This document shows, piece by piece, positions 17,894 through 26,190 of a DNA stretch of 30,655 nt; position 1 is the first letter of the stretch; the number at the start of each line of letters is the position of its first letter. The stretch is from Caryophanales bacterium UBA4694 (GTDB lineage: Bacteria > Bacillota_I > Bacilli_A > RFN20 > CAG-288). A model generated the notes under the pieces. It was given only the letters and a program-made list of their open reading frames with translations, was not told the DNA's origin and made no database searches. The position numbers and the translations under genes were made by a program. The stretch is from positions 1-30,655 of the forward strand of contig DHKM01000053.1 in the NCBI GenBank assembly GCA_002404835.1. Direction: 5' to 3'.

Positions 17894-18597
17894 ATTTCAC
17901 CTAGATAGCGGTTCAGATCGTCGAGAAAGGCTTTCCGTTTCGGATGGGAGATCAGAAGTTCTGTCCCATGTACTTTACAGGAATAGCCCTCGACTGTCTC
18001 CACATAGCGGAGATTGACAAGAAAGCAGGAATTACATAAAGAAAAGCCACTTGGGGCAAGTTCGCCATAAATGGATTTCAGGGAACCATAGGTTCGATAG
18101 TCTCCGCTTTTTGTGTGATAGACAAGAAGATGATTCTTGACTTCCACAAAATAGAGGTCTTTCAAGGAAAGAACGATTTTTTTGTCGTTTTCGCAGATAA
18201 GGACTTTTTCCTTTTTTCTTGAACTGACAAGATCGAATATGGTTTTCATCCTGTTCTTGAAATCCCAATACGAAATCGGTTTTACGATATAGTCGGTTGC
18301 CTTGACCTGATAGCCATCGATGGCATATTGAGCAAGATTCGTCATAAAGACAAGGATGACATCCTGATCTTGTTTCCTCACTAGGTGGCTTGCATCCATT
18401 CCGTTTGTTTTTCCTAGTTCAATATCCATCAGAATCAGATCATACTTTCCATAGGAAAAGGAGGAAAGGAAATCCTCGGCAGACTGAAAGAAGAAGAATT
18501 CGGCCGGGGATTCATTTTCCTTCAAAAAGTCGGAAAAATAGTTTTTAAGCGTTTCTCTATCTTGTTTTTCGTCCTCGACAATTGCGATATTGATCAT
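17890..18597 (-). CDS. LytTR-family response regulator, second copy
   Basis: 235 aa from ATG 18597. The frame can be extended to GTG 18609, but that codon is part of the GTGGAGGAAAAC ribosome site. Starting at MINIAIVEDE also matches the other regulator (MLSIAIVEDK). The receiver has Asp58 in LMDIE, Thr86 in FMTN and Lys106 in IVKP. The LytTR domain (about 130-233) shows YFVEVKNH, FSLCNSCFLVNLRYV and ELLISHPKRKAF. It is coupled to the GHKL kinase downstream. Upstream, after a terminator, lies the second GH3 operon on the same strand. That mirrors the first pair, which also sits next to a GH3 gene, so control of the GH3 operons is a reasonable inference. Confidence 0.92.
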   Translation of the reverse strand: MINIAIVEDEKQDRETLKNYFSDFLKENESPAEFFFFQSAEDFLSSFSYGKYDLILMDIELGKTNGMDASHLVRKQDQDVILVFMTNLAQYAIDGYQVKATDYIVKPISYWDFKNRMKTIFDLVSSRKKEKVLICENDKKIVLSLKDLYFVEVKNHLLVYHTKSGDYRTYGSLKSIYGELAPSGFSLCNSCFLVNLRYVETVEGYSCKVHGTELLISHPKRKAFLDDLNRYLGEI

Positions 18598-18639
18598 GTT
18601 TTCCTCCACAAAATCTTATCATATTTTGACTTCCCGAAC

Positions 18640-18677
18640 AAAAAAATCCTGAAAGAATCATGACACTCTTTCAGGAT
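18640..18677 (-). terminator. Terminator of the second GH3 operon
   Basis: On the minus strand ATCCTGAAAGA and TCTTTCAGGAT form a perfect 11-base stem with a ten-base loop, followed by a run of T. It follows the 4-TM gene stop and leaves only about 40 bases before the response regulator, where TATGAT near 18625 could be a -10. Confidence 0.9.
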
Positions 18678-18684
18678 TCATCGA

Positions 18685-19188
18685 TTACTTTTTCTTGTCT
18701 TTCAAATCCTTATGGTTAAGGATGATAAGACTGGCAGGATAGGACATTACGAAAGAAATGAAGCCGAACAAAGGGACAAGGATATTACCTATGCCTATTC
18801 CCCAGTTTCCCTGAATCAATCCAAGTTCTGAATTCTCCTTGTCCAACCCGGTAATGATGATGCCTAGGGCAAGAATGATGGCTGAAGCTAGGAAGAAAAT
18901 TCCTGAGACGATTCCAAGAATGGTAATAGTCTTTTCACTATACGATTTTTTTGTAAAGCAGATGACTGCCACTATAGCAGCAACGGCAGAACCGATAATC
19001 AGCAGAATCATTCCCAAGAGTAGGAAAGAATTGAAGTCAAGACGATCGTTACCGAAAACCATCTGAAGCAAGGTGATCGAATCTTTTCCCGTTTCCCAAT
19101 AGGCGGGAAGAGCCATCATGCACAAAGAGAGAATTCCGGAGAAGAGGGCAACGGATTCAAAAATTCCGATTTTCTGATTTTCTTTCAT
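18685..19188 (-). CDS. Four-pass membrane protein following GH3
   Basis: 167 aa with four hydrophobic segments (about 10-30, 54-78, 87-113, 130-155) and a basic C-terminus KDLKDKKK. I do not recognise a family. The ATG directly follows the stop of the GH3 gene with no spacing, and a terminator follows, so it belongs to the same operon. A partner role for the membrane-anchored GH3 protein (assembly, localisation or transport of a product) is only inferred from position. The other GH3 operon has a lipoprotein in this place instead. Confidence 0.7.
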   Translation of the reverse strand: MKENQKIGIFESVALFSGILSLCMMALPAYWETGKDSITLLQMVFGNDRLDFNSFLLLGMILLIIGSAVAAIVAVICFTKKSYSEKTITILGIVSGIFFLASAIILALGIIITGLDKENSELGLIQGNWGIGIGNILVPLFGFISFVMSYPASLIILNHKDLKDKKK

Positions 19189-22116
19189 TTATCTGTCTCC
19201 TTGTTCTTTCGGTTTGTGGAACCATGTCAGATAGATACATAAGCCTGCCCAAGTCAAAAGGCCGATGCCCACTATGATATCAAGAGCAAGCAAGGTTGGT
19301 CTCCACCAGGTGCCGTTGTTGGTTGTTTCGCGCTTTCCTATATTGGAACTCATATCGATTCCACTTGCGGTTTCGGTTCGGTAGATGGTGTCGATATAGG
19401 TGTATAGGATGTTGTGCGCAGCATTCTGCAAGGCCTTGACGCTGGTTGCCGAGGTGATGTCATCGAAGAGTTTATAAGATCCGGATGGATGTAATGCCAA
19501 ATCGTTTCCGGCACGGATGCCTTCGTCCATATCATTGACGTTTCCAGCTTGATAGTAGTCGGTGATGGTAGAGCCCTTGAATCCCCATTCGTCTCTGAGG
19601 AGGGAAGTAAGTAGCGCATAAGAACCGGTTGCTCTGACAGAACCGATTCTGTCGACGGAAACCATTGCAGCGTTCGCGTTGCCGATCTTGACGGCGAGTT
19701 CAGCTGGTTTTGCCCAGATTTCTCTTAAGGACTGTTCGGTCATCCATTTATATTGACCGTTTCTTCCGGCATCGGAATCGTTTCCGGCAAAGTGCTTCAT
19801 ATATGCATAGACACCATTTTCGGTGCATCCTTTGACGGTGTATCCGACAAAGACACCGCACATTCTTCCGTCTTCGGAGAAATATTCGAAGTTACGTCCG
19901 CCAAGAGGAGAACGATGGACATTGCATCCTGGTGCATACCAACCCTGGATGTTCAGCGCCTTTCCTTCTTCGCCGATGGCATTTCCCCATTTGTAGGCTT
20001 TCTTCCAGTCCCAGGTCTGGGCAATGGTGCTGGCGGCAGGATATTTTGTCGCATGACCTCCGTCGCCGGAAGCGATGCTGGATGTGAATCCGGTTCCGCC
20101 GTCGCTATCGGTTGTCTTCGGTTTGCCAATCTTATCGATGGCGATGGTACCGAAACCGCCTTTTCCGGAAAGATCGCCTAGTTCCTGAACCGTAAGCTGC
20201 TGAATGAGTTTGTCCCATTTCGGATCGTCATAAGGAAGCCCTTTGACGTCCTGCAAAGTATAGTTGGTTTCTGTCGAACCGGTAATCGGCATTTCGTCCG
20301 TCTCGTCGATGAATGGATCATGGACTTTGAAGGTGTTTTCGTACATCTCTTTGGACATGTTCCTTATTTTTGTTTTTTTCGGGAAAGTTCCTTCAAAGTC
20401 TGCTCTGGAGAGATAGGTGATTCCCTGGTTGTAGTTGTTGTCTGGATTGTTGCCCTCGATAGAGATGGCATATTTTGCCTGAGGCTCATAGATTGTGGAT
20501 GAGGCTCCGCTTGTGGAATTGGTATAGGTGGTGAAACGGTTTTTTACTTCGTTTCCGGTGACAGGATCCTTGTCGTACTGATAACTTTCACTGACTTTGA
20601 ATTTCTTTTCGAAGGCAGAACTGTCGTCTTTCAGATGGTGAGAATCCGTACGAAGAGAGAAAGTGTAGTTTCCTTCTTCGACTTCGTATCCCATGAAACC
20701 ATTGTTGTTCTTGTCGTAAGTGTCATAACTGGCAAGATCGGAAACTTTGGCAGTCAATGTGATTTCTTCTCCCTGTCCGGGATTGAGAAGACTTGTCTTT
20801 TGGAAATCAATCAGATTTTGGCTTGCCTTCTCGATTCCTCCTTTGGTATAGGGAGGATTGAAATAAAGCTGGACTACATCTTTTCCACTGAAGTTTCCGG
20901 TGTTTTCGACCCATACTTTGAAGATCAGAGTGTCATCTTTCCCGAGTTCTTCGTTGCCGCTGAGCTTTGTATCGCCTTTCATGACGGAATCCAAAGTCCA
21001 TTTGAAGGAAGTATAGCTTAGACCATATCCAAACGGATATTGGACTACTGCATCATATCCTTCTTTCTTGTGACCATAGGAATTCAGGACAAGATTGTCG
21101 AAATAATGTTCTTCATCTGCGGTTTCATACCATTTGTATCCGACATAGATGTCTTCGGCATAATCGGTATATCTTCCTCCTCTTCCGGTGTAGTTATGTG
21201 TTTCTTCATTTCCGGTATTGACATAGCTTGGCGCAGAATCGAGGCTGTAGGCGCTTGTATCTACCATGTGTCCGTTTGGAGTCACGACACCAGCCAATGC
21301 CTTTACGATTGCCGTGGTTCCATAATATCCCGGATAGCCACAGTATAAGGCCGAGCTGATTCCGTCATAGTCCAGAAATCCCATTTCCATCGGAGCAGAT
21401 GTATTGAAAATGCAGACTACCTTATCGAAATAGTCGGTGACATATTTGACCATGATGGCTTCTTTGTCCGAAAGACTGAGATAGTTTCTATCCGATACCT
21501 GTTGACCGTTTTCCCCATATTGGACTTTGGGTAGGTCGTCTCCTTCGGTTGCTCTTCGTGAGAAGACCATGATGGCTGTGTCTGAGAAATTTCTTGCAGC
21601 TTCCATCCTTTCTTTTGTATAGAAATCTGCTCCTGGTTCATAAAGACGATAATAAGTAGAAAACTGGTCTTGGTCTGGTGCGCCCTCTCTACGATATGGA
21701 AGCTGGTTGTATGCCTTTGCCAGGTCTTCATTGATGCTGAATCCGTTCTTTCTGAAAGCATCATAGAGAGTTACTTTGTCAGCAGCATAACCGCCTTCGG
21801 AGCTTCCTCCACCTTGATACATGAATCCGTTGTCGCTGGAACCCCATCCGAAAATATTGATTTTCGGATTTCGTAGCGGAAGCACATCGTTTGTGTTCTT
21901 TAAAAGTACCGCTCCATCTTCGACAATTTCTTCGGCAAGTGCCTTTCCCTTTGTTAGTGCTTCTTTGGCTTCTGCGGAATCATAGTTCGTTTCTGATTTC
22001 GAAAGATATAAATCGATGGTACCTGCAAATTTCATTGCAACACTATTGGCTGTTGCCAGGACTGCCGATAACATCAGGATTGTAGAAATGTTGATGATTG
22101 CTGTCGTTCGTTTCAT
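19189..22116 (-). CDS. Second circularly permuted GH3 glycosidase anchored at both ends
   Basis: 975 aa, a paralogue of the enzyme at 5953-8751 with the same unusual order. It has an N-terminal membrane segment (about 6-28), then the GH3 C-terminal sandwich (about 60-380: GAVLLKNTN at 68-76, candidate acid/base Glu191 in ATEGDD, PFGYGLSYTSF). An FnIII-like domain follows (about 400-510), then the TIM barrel (about 640-880): RSPLGGRNFEYFSEDG, Lys774-His775 in MKHFAGND and candidate nucleophile Asp853 in TITDYYQ. It ends with a membrane segment (about 935-960) and a short charged tail. The usual SDW after the nucleophile is TDYY, and the Glu normally found after KHF..N is missing. Specificity may therefore differ, or activity may be reduced. 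The gene lies 54 bases after a CBM-like lipoprotein and abuts a 4-TM gene. Several long antisense frames over it are shadows. Confidence 0.88.
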   Translation of the reverse strand: MKRTTAIINISTILMLSAVLATANSVAMKFAGTIDLYLSKSETNYDSAEAKEALTKGKALAEEIVEDGAVLLKNTNDVLPLRNPKINIFGWGSSDNGFMYQGGGSSEGGYAADKVTLYDAFRKNGFSINEDLAKAYNQLPYRREGAPDQDQFSTYYRLYEPGADFYTKERMEAARNFSDTAIMVFSRRATEGDDLPKVQYGENGQQVSDRNYLSLSDKEAIMVKYVTDYFDKVVCIFNTSAPMEMGFLDYDGISSALYCGYPGYYGTTAIVKALAGVVTPNGHMVDTSAYSLDSAPSYVNTGNEETHNYTGRGGRYTDYAEDIYVGYKWYETADEEHYFDNLVLNSYGHKKEGYDAVVQYPFGYGLSYTSFKWTLDSVMKGDTKLSGNEELGKDDTLIFKVWVENTGNFSGKDVVQLYFNPPYTKGGIEKASQNLIDFQKTSLLNPGQGEEITLTAKVSDLASYDTYDKNNNGFMGYEVEEGNYTFSLRTDSHHLKDDSSAFEKKFKVSESYQYDKDPVTGNEVKNRFTTYTNSTSGASSTIYEPQAKYAISIEGNNPDNNYNQGITYLSRADFEGTFPKKTKIRNMSKEMYENTFKVHDPFIDETDEMPITGSTETNYTLQDVKGLPYDDPKWDKLIQQLTVQELGDLSGKGGFGTIAIDKIGKPKTTDSDGGTGFTSSIASGDGGHATKYPAASTIAQTWDWKKAYKWGNAIGEEGKALNIQGWYAPGCNVHRSPLGGRNFEYFSEDGRMCGVFVGYTVKGCTENGVYAYMKHFAGNDSDAGRNGQYKWMTEQSLREIWAKPAELAVKIGNANAAMVSVDRIGSVRATGSYALLTSLLRDEWGFKGSTITDYYQAGNVNDMDEGIRAGNDLALHPSGSYKLFDDITSATSVKALQNAAHNILYTYIDTIYRTETASGIDMSSNIGKRETTNNGTWWRPTLLALDIIVGIGLLTWAGLCIYLTWFHKPKEQGDR

Positions 22117-22170
22117 ATAAAAGATGTCCTTTCTTTTCGAAGAGGTCGTATTTCAAATGGTGAATAGAGA

Positions 22171-22881
22171 TTAGGCCTGATAATCGGAGACGATGAGTTT
22201 GAAGCAGTCGGTATTCGGGAAAGCTGCTTTTACGTTGACGTTGAACTGATGGACACCTTTCTTGATCTGTTTTGAACCCAAGGTCACGTCCTTCCAGTTG
22301 TACCACTGGTTTTCGTCCGTATGCCCGAAATCCTGGTAGTTGGAAGTGAACGGATTGTCTTTGTCTTCATCAAGATAATAGGAGACATTGTCATCCAAAG
22401 ACCATGGATTTTCGTATTTGGCTGAGACAGTGTGGAATTCAATTGTGCAATCGGCTTTTGCCTCGAATTGGAAGGCAAGGATACTGGGAGCAGAGATACA
22501 GGCAAGGCAGGTTCCTCCGCTTGTCGGATATCTGTTGTCGACATCTTCGAAGAAGCTGGCACATCCTGCTTGAAGGGTACAGCCGCTTGTATCACAGTCT
22601 TCGGCTTCGATGGTGTATTCACCGTCTTTGTCGATGGTTGCCAGGATTTCGATATCAAGAGAGATGCTCTGACTCTTACTGGTTTCGCTGGATTTGCTGC
22701 TGTCGACACTGGGCTTGATCGGCTCGAAACTGAATCCGCCATCCTTCTTGCTTGTTTTTTCGGTTTCCGAATTGTTGTTCGTTGATGTTTTGGTAGAGCT
22801 TGTGTCTCCGCAGGCAGACAGGGATGTCATGCATAGGACTGCAAATAGCGGAAGAAGGATTCTTTTCATTGCTTTTTTCAT
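22171..22881 (-). CDS. Lipoprotein with one CBM6/35-like module
   Basis: 236 aa. The signal ends in a lipobox LSAC with Cys24. A Ser/Thr/Lys-rich linker (25-75) reaches a single beta-sandwich module (about 80-236) beginning YTIEAEDC and ending NTDCFKLIVSDYQA, with WYNWKDVTL and KKGVHQF in between. IEAE at the start and an N-x-D-x-F/I-x-F-type end are typical of CBM6/35-like folds, so binding of a surface or environmental polysaccharide is likely. The same module occurs four times in the divergent protein at 23185-25614. GGAGAAC precedes the ATG. It is the first gene of the second GH3 operon, so it probably presents substrate to that enzyme. Confidence 0.78.
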   Translation of the reverse strand: MKKAMKRILLPLFAVLCMTSLSACGDTSSTKTSTNNNSETEKTSKKDGGFSFEPIKPSVDSSKSSETSKSQSISLDIEILATIDKDGEYTIEAEDCDTSGCTLQAGCASFFEDVDNRYPTSGGTCLACISAPSILAFQFEAKADCTIEFHTVSAKYENPWSLDDNVSYYLDEDKDNPFTSNYQDFGHTDENQWYNWKDVTLGSKQIKKGVHQFNVNVKAAFPNTDCFKLIVSDYQA

Positions 22882-22931
22882 TTTGTTCTCCTTGTTCTTT
22901 CACTTTGTATAAGCTGAAAGTGCTTAGATTA

Positions 22932-22955
22932 TGTCAATAAGTAAAACCGCTTACA
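22932..22955 (-). promoter_or_regulatory. cre-like operator next to a -35 box of the lipoprotein/GH3 operon
   Basis: On the minus strand TGTAAGCGGTTTTA (22942-22955) matches the cre consensus at 12 of 14 positions. It is followed four bases later by a perfect -35 TTGACA (22932-22937). The matching -10 is unclear (TTATAC at spacer 19). The roughly 300-base divergent gap holds this site, a second operator at 23128 and the repeated TTACGAAT motif. Confidence 0.5.
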
Positions 22956-23127
22956 ATAGAAATTGTGTAATCTTGTTGTTTTGTGGCGAAATCTTACGAA
23001 TGAGCATAGAAATTATAGAAAGTTGAATCTGATTTTCAATGAATGATAATTAAAATGGGCATAAATCTAAATAATAGGGGGAAAGAAGAGATTTTGTTGT
23101 CAAAATCAAAGATTACGAATTTTGAGT

Positions 23128-23141
23128 TGAAAGCGATTTCA
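23128..23141 (+). promoter_or_regulatory. cre-like operator over the promoter of the large lipoprotein
   Basis: TGAAAGCGATTTCA matches the cre consensus TGWAAGCGYTWNCA at 13 of 14 positions. It overlaps a possible -35 TTGAAA (23127-23132) with a weak -10 TATGAA 17 bases on. The position suits repression. Confidence 0.55.
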
Positions 23142-23184
23142 TTACATTATATGAATAGTAATAGGCAAAAACCTAGGAGGAAAT

Positions 23185-25614
23185 ATGAAAAACAAAAGAA
23201 TCAGTAGCCTTATTCTGCTTTCTGCTTTGTCTGTTGCGACAATGATGAGCTGTAATTCCAACAAATCGGATATTCCCAGCGCAAAGTCAATCGGAACATC
23301 TGAGACATCTGCTTCCAAGATCAACAAAGAAGAGGAATCCAAGAACAGCCCAAAATCGGATTCGACCAAGCCAAGTACAAGTGTTACTCAGCCTAAATCG
23401 GATACGTGTACGCCTTCGATAAGCAGACCATCGACGGATAGCACCAAACCGAGCGACAGTACTCCTTCCATAAAGAAAGAAGTCGTAGTGACTCTTCAAG
23501 GAATGGGCGAAGTTGTAGAAGGAAAGACAATCCAGCTTACTGCTACAGTCGAGAATGCTGAAAATACATCCGTGACCTGGTCCAGTGAAGATGAGACAGT
23601 TGCTACGGTATCCGATGGTTTGGTTACTGCCCTTAAAACAGGCAATACGAAAATCAGGGCGACCTCTGTCGAAGATGATACCAAATATGCCGAAATGACT
23701 GTTGTCGTTGTTTCCCGTTTTGCTTTTGAAGTAACAGAGAACAAAGAATATGTTGTGGAAGGTGAGAACTTGGATCTTTCGAATGCGATTCTTCGTCAGG
23801 ATCTTCAGGCGGCAGGCCTTGGTTTTATTGAAGAACCTACTGGCGGAAGCAAAGACAAAACGAGCAATGGAAAATGTATCAGAGGTGTAGCTACGGGATC
23901 TAAGCTTGGATTTGCGTTCAAGATGGATAAGAAATCAAGAATCCAAATCGTTGCCACACTTGCCAATTATGAGGAAGGATTCGATCTTGATTCCAATGTG
24001 AATTTCGCCTTGGATGATGCAAAACTTCTTTCCAATGCCGTCTTTGGCGGTCACTCTGTTCCGGATGATTACTGGCCGTGGCAGGATATTACCTTGGCTG
24101 ATGTTCTTGTCGATGAGGGAGAACATACCTTTACAATTAATGTGACAGGTTCTCTTCCGAATTTGGATTGCTTCAAATTCGTTGTCAGTGACTATGATGA
24201 TACAGATAAATATCTCTCCATTTCTCAGGATGGGAATATCATTGTCGATGTTGAGACGCTCAATCTTGATGGTTGGGTGCTCCGCGAGGATCTTGCAGCT
24301 GCGGGACGGACGAAGGAATCTATGATTGAAACAGCAACAGATGCCTATAACGGAAAATCCATTGGAGGTATCGGAAAAGGAAGTATATTCGAAGTTAGTT
24401 TCTATTTGGACGATGAAGCATTTGTCAAACCTTATGCAAGAATGGCTGACTATGGAGATGTATTCGATGTAGATTCTAATATCAAATTCACGATGGATAA
24501 TACCCTTGTCACTAGTAATGGATATACGAGCTTTGGTCATACCGACCAAAATCAATTCTGGAATTGGAAGGATGTTGCTTTGACCGAGATGAAACTGAAA
24601 AAAGGATTCCATACGTTCAGATATGAAGCCATTAATAATGGTATTAATCTTGATGCCTTTATCTTGGAGACATCTTATTATGGAAGAACTGACGAGAAAG
24701 GATTTCAGATCGAAGGAAATGGAAAACTTACGGTCGAAGCGGAAACGATAAAGGTATCCGGAGGCAGTTATACAGTTGAGACTCCTACTGGTGATTCTTC
24801 TTCCATTACTAGTGGTGGAAAATCCATTGGAAACATCGTATCTGGAACGATCTTCTCGATTCCTTTCTTTGTCAAAGAGGAATGTGATATCGATATCATC
24901 GGTGCCATGGCCAAGTATGAAGATGTCTTTTCTTTAGATGACAATCTGGAAATCAAAATCGATGATGAAGTTGTCACTACCGGATATTCTGCTTTCGGAC
25001 ACACCGACAACAACCAGTATTGGAATTGGAAGCAGGTCAAACTGGTTTCACGCAGATTCGAAAAAGGGAATCATACCTTTGAGATGAAGGTAAAGAATCA
25101 GTGCCCGAATATCGACTGCTTCTATCTGGATGTCACAGGATATAATGACCTTCTCAATATTTCCAAGAATGGGACCTATCTTTATGAGGGCGAGAATCTT
25201 CCAACCGATCATATGAATTTTGATGCTGCCGGAATCTCCGGAAGAGTAGAATCGGATTCCAGAAGCAGCGGTGGAAAGTCTCTTGGTCATCTTGCCTCCG
25301 GAAGCTATTTCGATTTCCCGTTTTATCTTCAGGGAAACGCAACATTGGACTTGACTCTTGTCTTGTCCAAGTATGAAGCGATTTCGTTGAAGGATTATAA
25401 ACTCTATATGGATGGAATCGAGATTGCTTTTGAGAATCCTGAAATGCAACTTGGAAGAAAGGAAGACGGAAGCAACGATTGGTTCAATTGGAAGGATTGC
25501 AAAGTCGTAAGTCAGGCTTTAGCAAAGGGAGAACATGTGTTCCGCTTCTCATTGCCTGGTAATGTCTGCAATATCGATTGCCTCAAGTTTGTGATTTCAG
25601 ACTTTGCGGCTTAG
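23185..25614 (+). CDS. Large lipoprotein: Big2-like domain plus four CBM6/35-like modules
   Basis: 809 aa. The signal ends MMSC with Cys23. A Ser/Thr/Pro/Lys linker (24-95) is followed by a bacterial Ig-like (Big2) domain at about 98-178, recognisable by VTWSSEDETVATV and GLVTALKTG. Four modules of 150-165 aa follow (about 180-333, 334-500, 501-660, 661-809). Each has the pattern GKxIG ... YxxxFxLDxN ... FGHTDxNQ(Y/F)WNWKxV ... KGxHTF ... N(I/L)DCF, with variations. They match the single module in the divergent lipoprotein at 22171-22881. The likely role is multivalent carbohydrate binding at the membrane face, near the GH3 enzymes. No catalytic domain is visible. A strong AGGAGG site precedes ATG 23185. 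A bidirectional terminator follows. Confidence 0.82.
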   Translation: MKNKRISSLILLSALSVATMMSCNSNKSDIPSAKSIGTSETSASKINKEEESKNSPKSDSTKPSTSVTQPKSDTCTPSISRPSTDSTKPSDSTPSIKKEVVVTLQGMGEVVEGKTIQLTATVENAENTSVTWSSEDETVATVSDGLVTALKTGNTKIRATSVEDDTKYAEMTVVVVSRFAFEVTENKEYVVEGENLDLSNAILRQDLQAAGLGFIEEPTGGSKDKTSNGKCIRGVATGSKLGFAFKMDKKSRIQIVATLANYEEGFDLDSNVNFALDDAKLLSNAVFGGHSVPDDYWPWQDITLADVLVDEGEHTFTINVTGSLPNLDCFKFVVSDYDDTDKYLSISQDGNIIVDVETLNLDGWVLREDLAAAGRTKESMIETATDAYNGKSIGGIGKGSIFEVSFYLDDEAFVKPYARMADYGDVFDVDSNIKFTMDNTLVTSNGYTSFGHTDQNQFWNWKDVALTEMKLKKGFHTFRYEAINNGINLDAFILETSYYGRTDEKGFQIEGNGKLTVEAETIKVSGGSYTVETPTGDSSSITSGGKSIGNIVSGTIFSIPFFVKEECDIDIIGAMAKYEDVFSLDDNLEIKIDDEVVTTGYSAFGHTDNNQYWNWKQVKLVSRRFEKGNHTFEMKVKNQCPNIDCFYLDVTGYNDLLNISKNGTYLYEGENLPTDHMNFDAAGISGRVESDSRSSGGKSLGHLASGSYFDFPFYLQGNATLDLTLVLSKYEAISLKDYKLYMDGIEIAFENPEMQLGRKEDGSNDWFNWKDCKVVSQALAKGEHVFRFSLPGNVCNIDCLKFVISDFAA

Positions 25615-25621
25615 GAATTCC

Positions 25622-25660
25622 AAAAACAAAAGACGGACAATAGCATCCGTCTTTTGTTTT
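25622..25660. terminator. Bidirectional terminator between convergent genes
   Basis: Perfect 15-base stem AAAACAAAAGACGGA / TCCGTCTTTTGTTTT with an eight-base loop. Read on either strand it ends in a T-rich tract. It serves both the plus-strand lipoprotein and the minus-strand operon. Confidence 0.9.
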
Positions 25661-25666
25661 GCTGTG

Positions 25667-26164
25667 TTACCAGATTGCTTCCGATTCCTCTCTTCCTTCA
25701 AAGACATTGTTATCGATGTCTTCTTCCATGGCTTTTTGTAATTCTTTTCCTTTCTGCTCCCTTACTGCTCGGGCAAGTGCTCTGTCGGGATCGAAGAAGT
25801 GATAATGGTAGTAGGGATCGGACTGAAACTCAATGAGGCAATCGTCATAGGCCTGCTCGATTTCGTCTTCGTCTGCTTCGGGATTCTCGTTTTCTAAATA
25901 ATCCTTCCTGAATTCTTCCCAATCCGTTTCATCCGGCACTTTTTCGATGGTGAGTTCTAAAGCGGTTTGGCCTATATTCTGTCGGATTTTCGGAAAATGG
26001 ATTTCGGCTAAACCGAAGTTGTGTTTGAACCAGTTGTAGACATCATCGGGATTACGACTGGTGCTGAAATATAAAGAAGGGTGTGTTTTGTCATGAATCC
26101 TATGATAAGCTAGATTTCTTCCATCCTGAATGATGGTGACAAAATCAATGGATATCTGTGTCAT
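25667..26164 (-). CDS. Acidic cytosolic protein, function unknown
   Basis: 165 aa without signal peptide or membrane segment. The C-terminal half is strongly acidic (for example ENPEADEDEIEQAYDD), with a His/Tyr cluster YYHYHFFDPD near 119-128. I do not recognise a family. It lies 26 bases downstream of the stand-alone ABC ATPase with no terminator between, so it may be the last gene of that operon. An AGAAAGG ribosome site precedes the ATG. Confidence 0.65.
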   Translation of the reverse strand: MTQISIDFVTIIQDGRNLAYHRIHDKTHPSLYFSTSRNPDDVYNWFKHNFGLAEIHFPKIRQNIGQTALELTIEKVPDETDWEEFRKDYLENENPEADEDEIEQAYDDCLIEFQSDPYYHYHFFDPDRALARAVREQKGKELQKAMEEDIDNNVFEGREESEAIW

Positions 26165-26190
26165 ATTCTTTGGGCCTTTCTATAATTGGA

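Noticed and set aside
18598..18609. GTG 18609 as start of the second response regulator
   Set aside because: The codon is part of the GTGGAGG ribosome site; ATG 18597 aligns with the start of the other regulator.
19753..21348. Several plus-strand frames of 60-140 codons over the second GH3 gene
   Set aside because: Their compositions (Gly, Ser, Val and Phe rich) are typical of antisense translation of the GH3 gene; none has its own signals.
23935..24612. 225-codon minus-strand frame inside the large lipoprotein gene
   Set aside because: It is antisense to repeated CBM-like modules; the plus-strand frame has signal peptide, domains and ribosome site.
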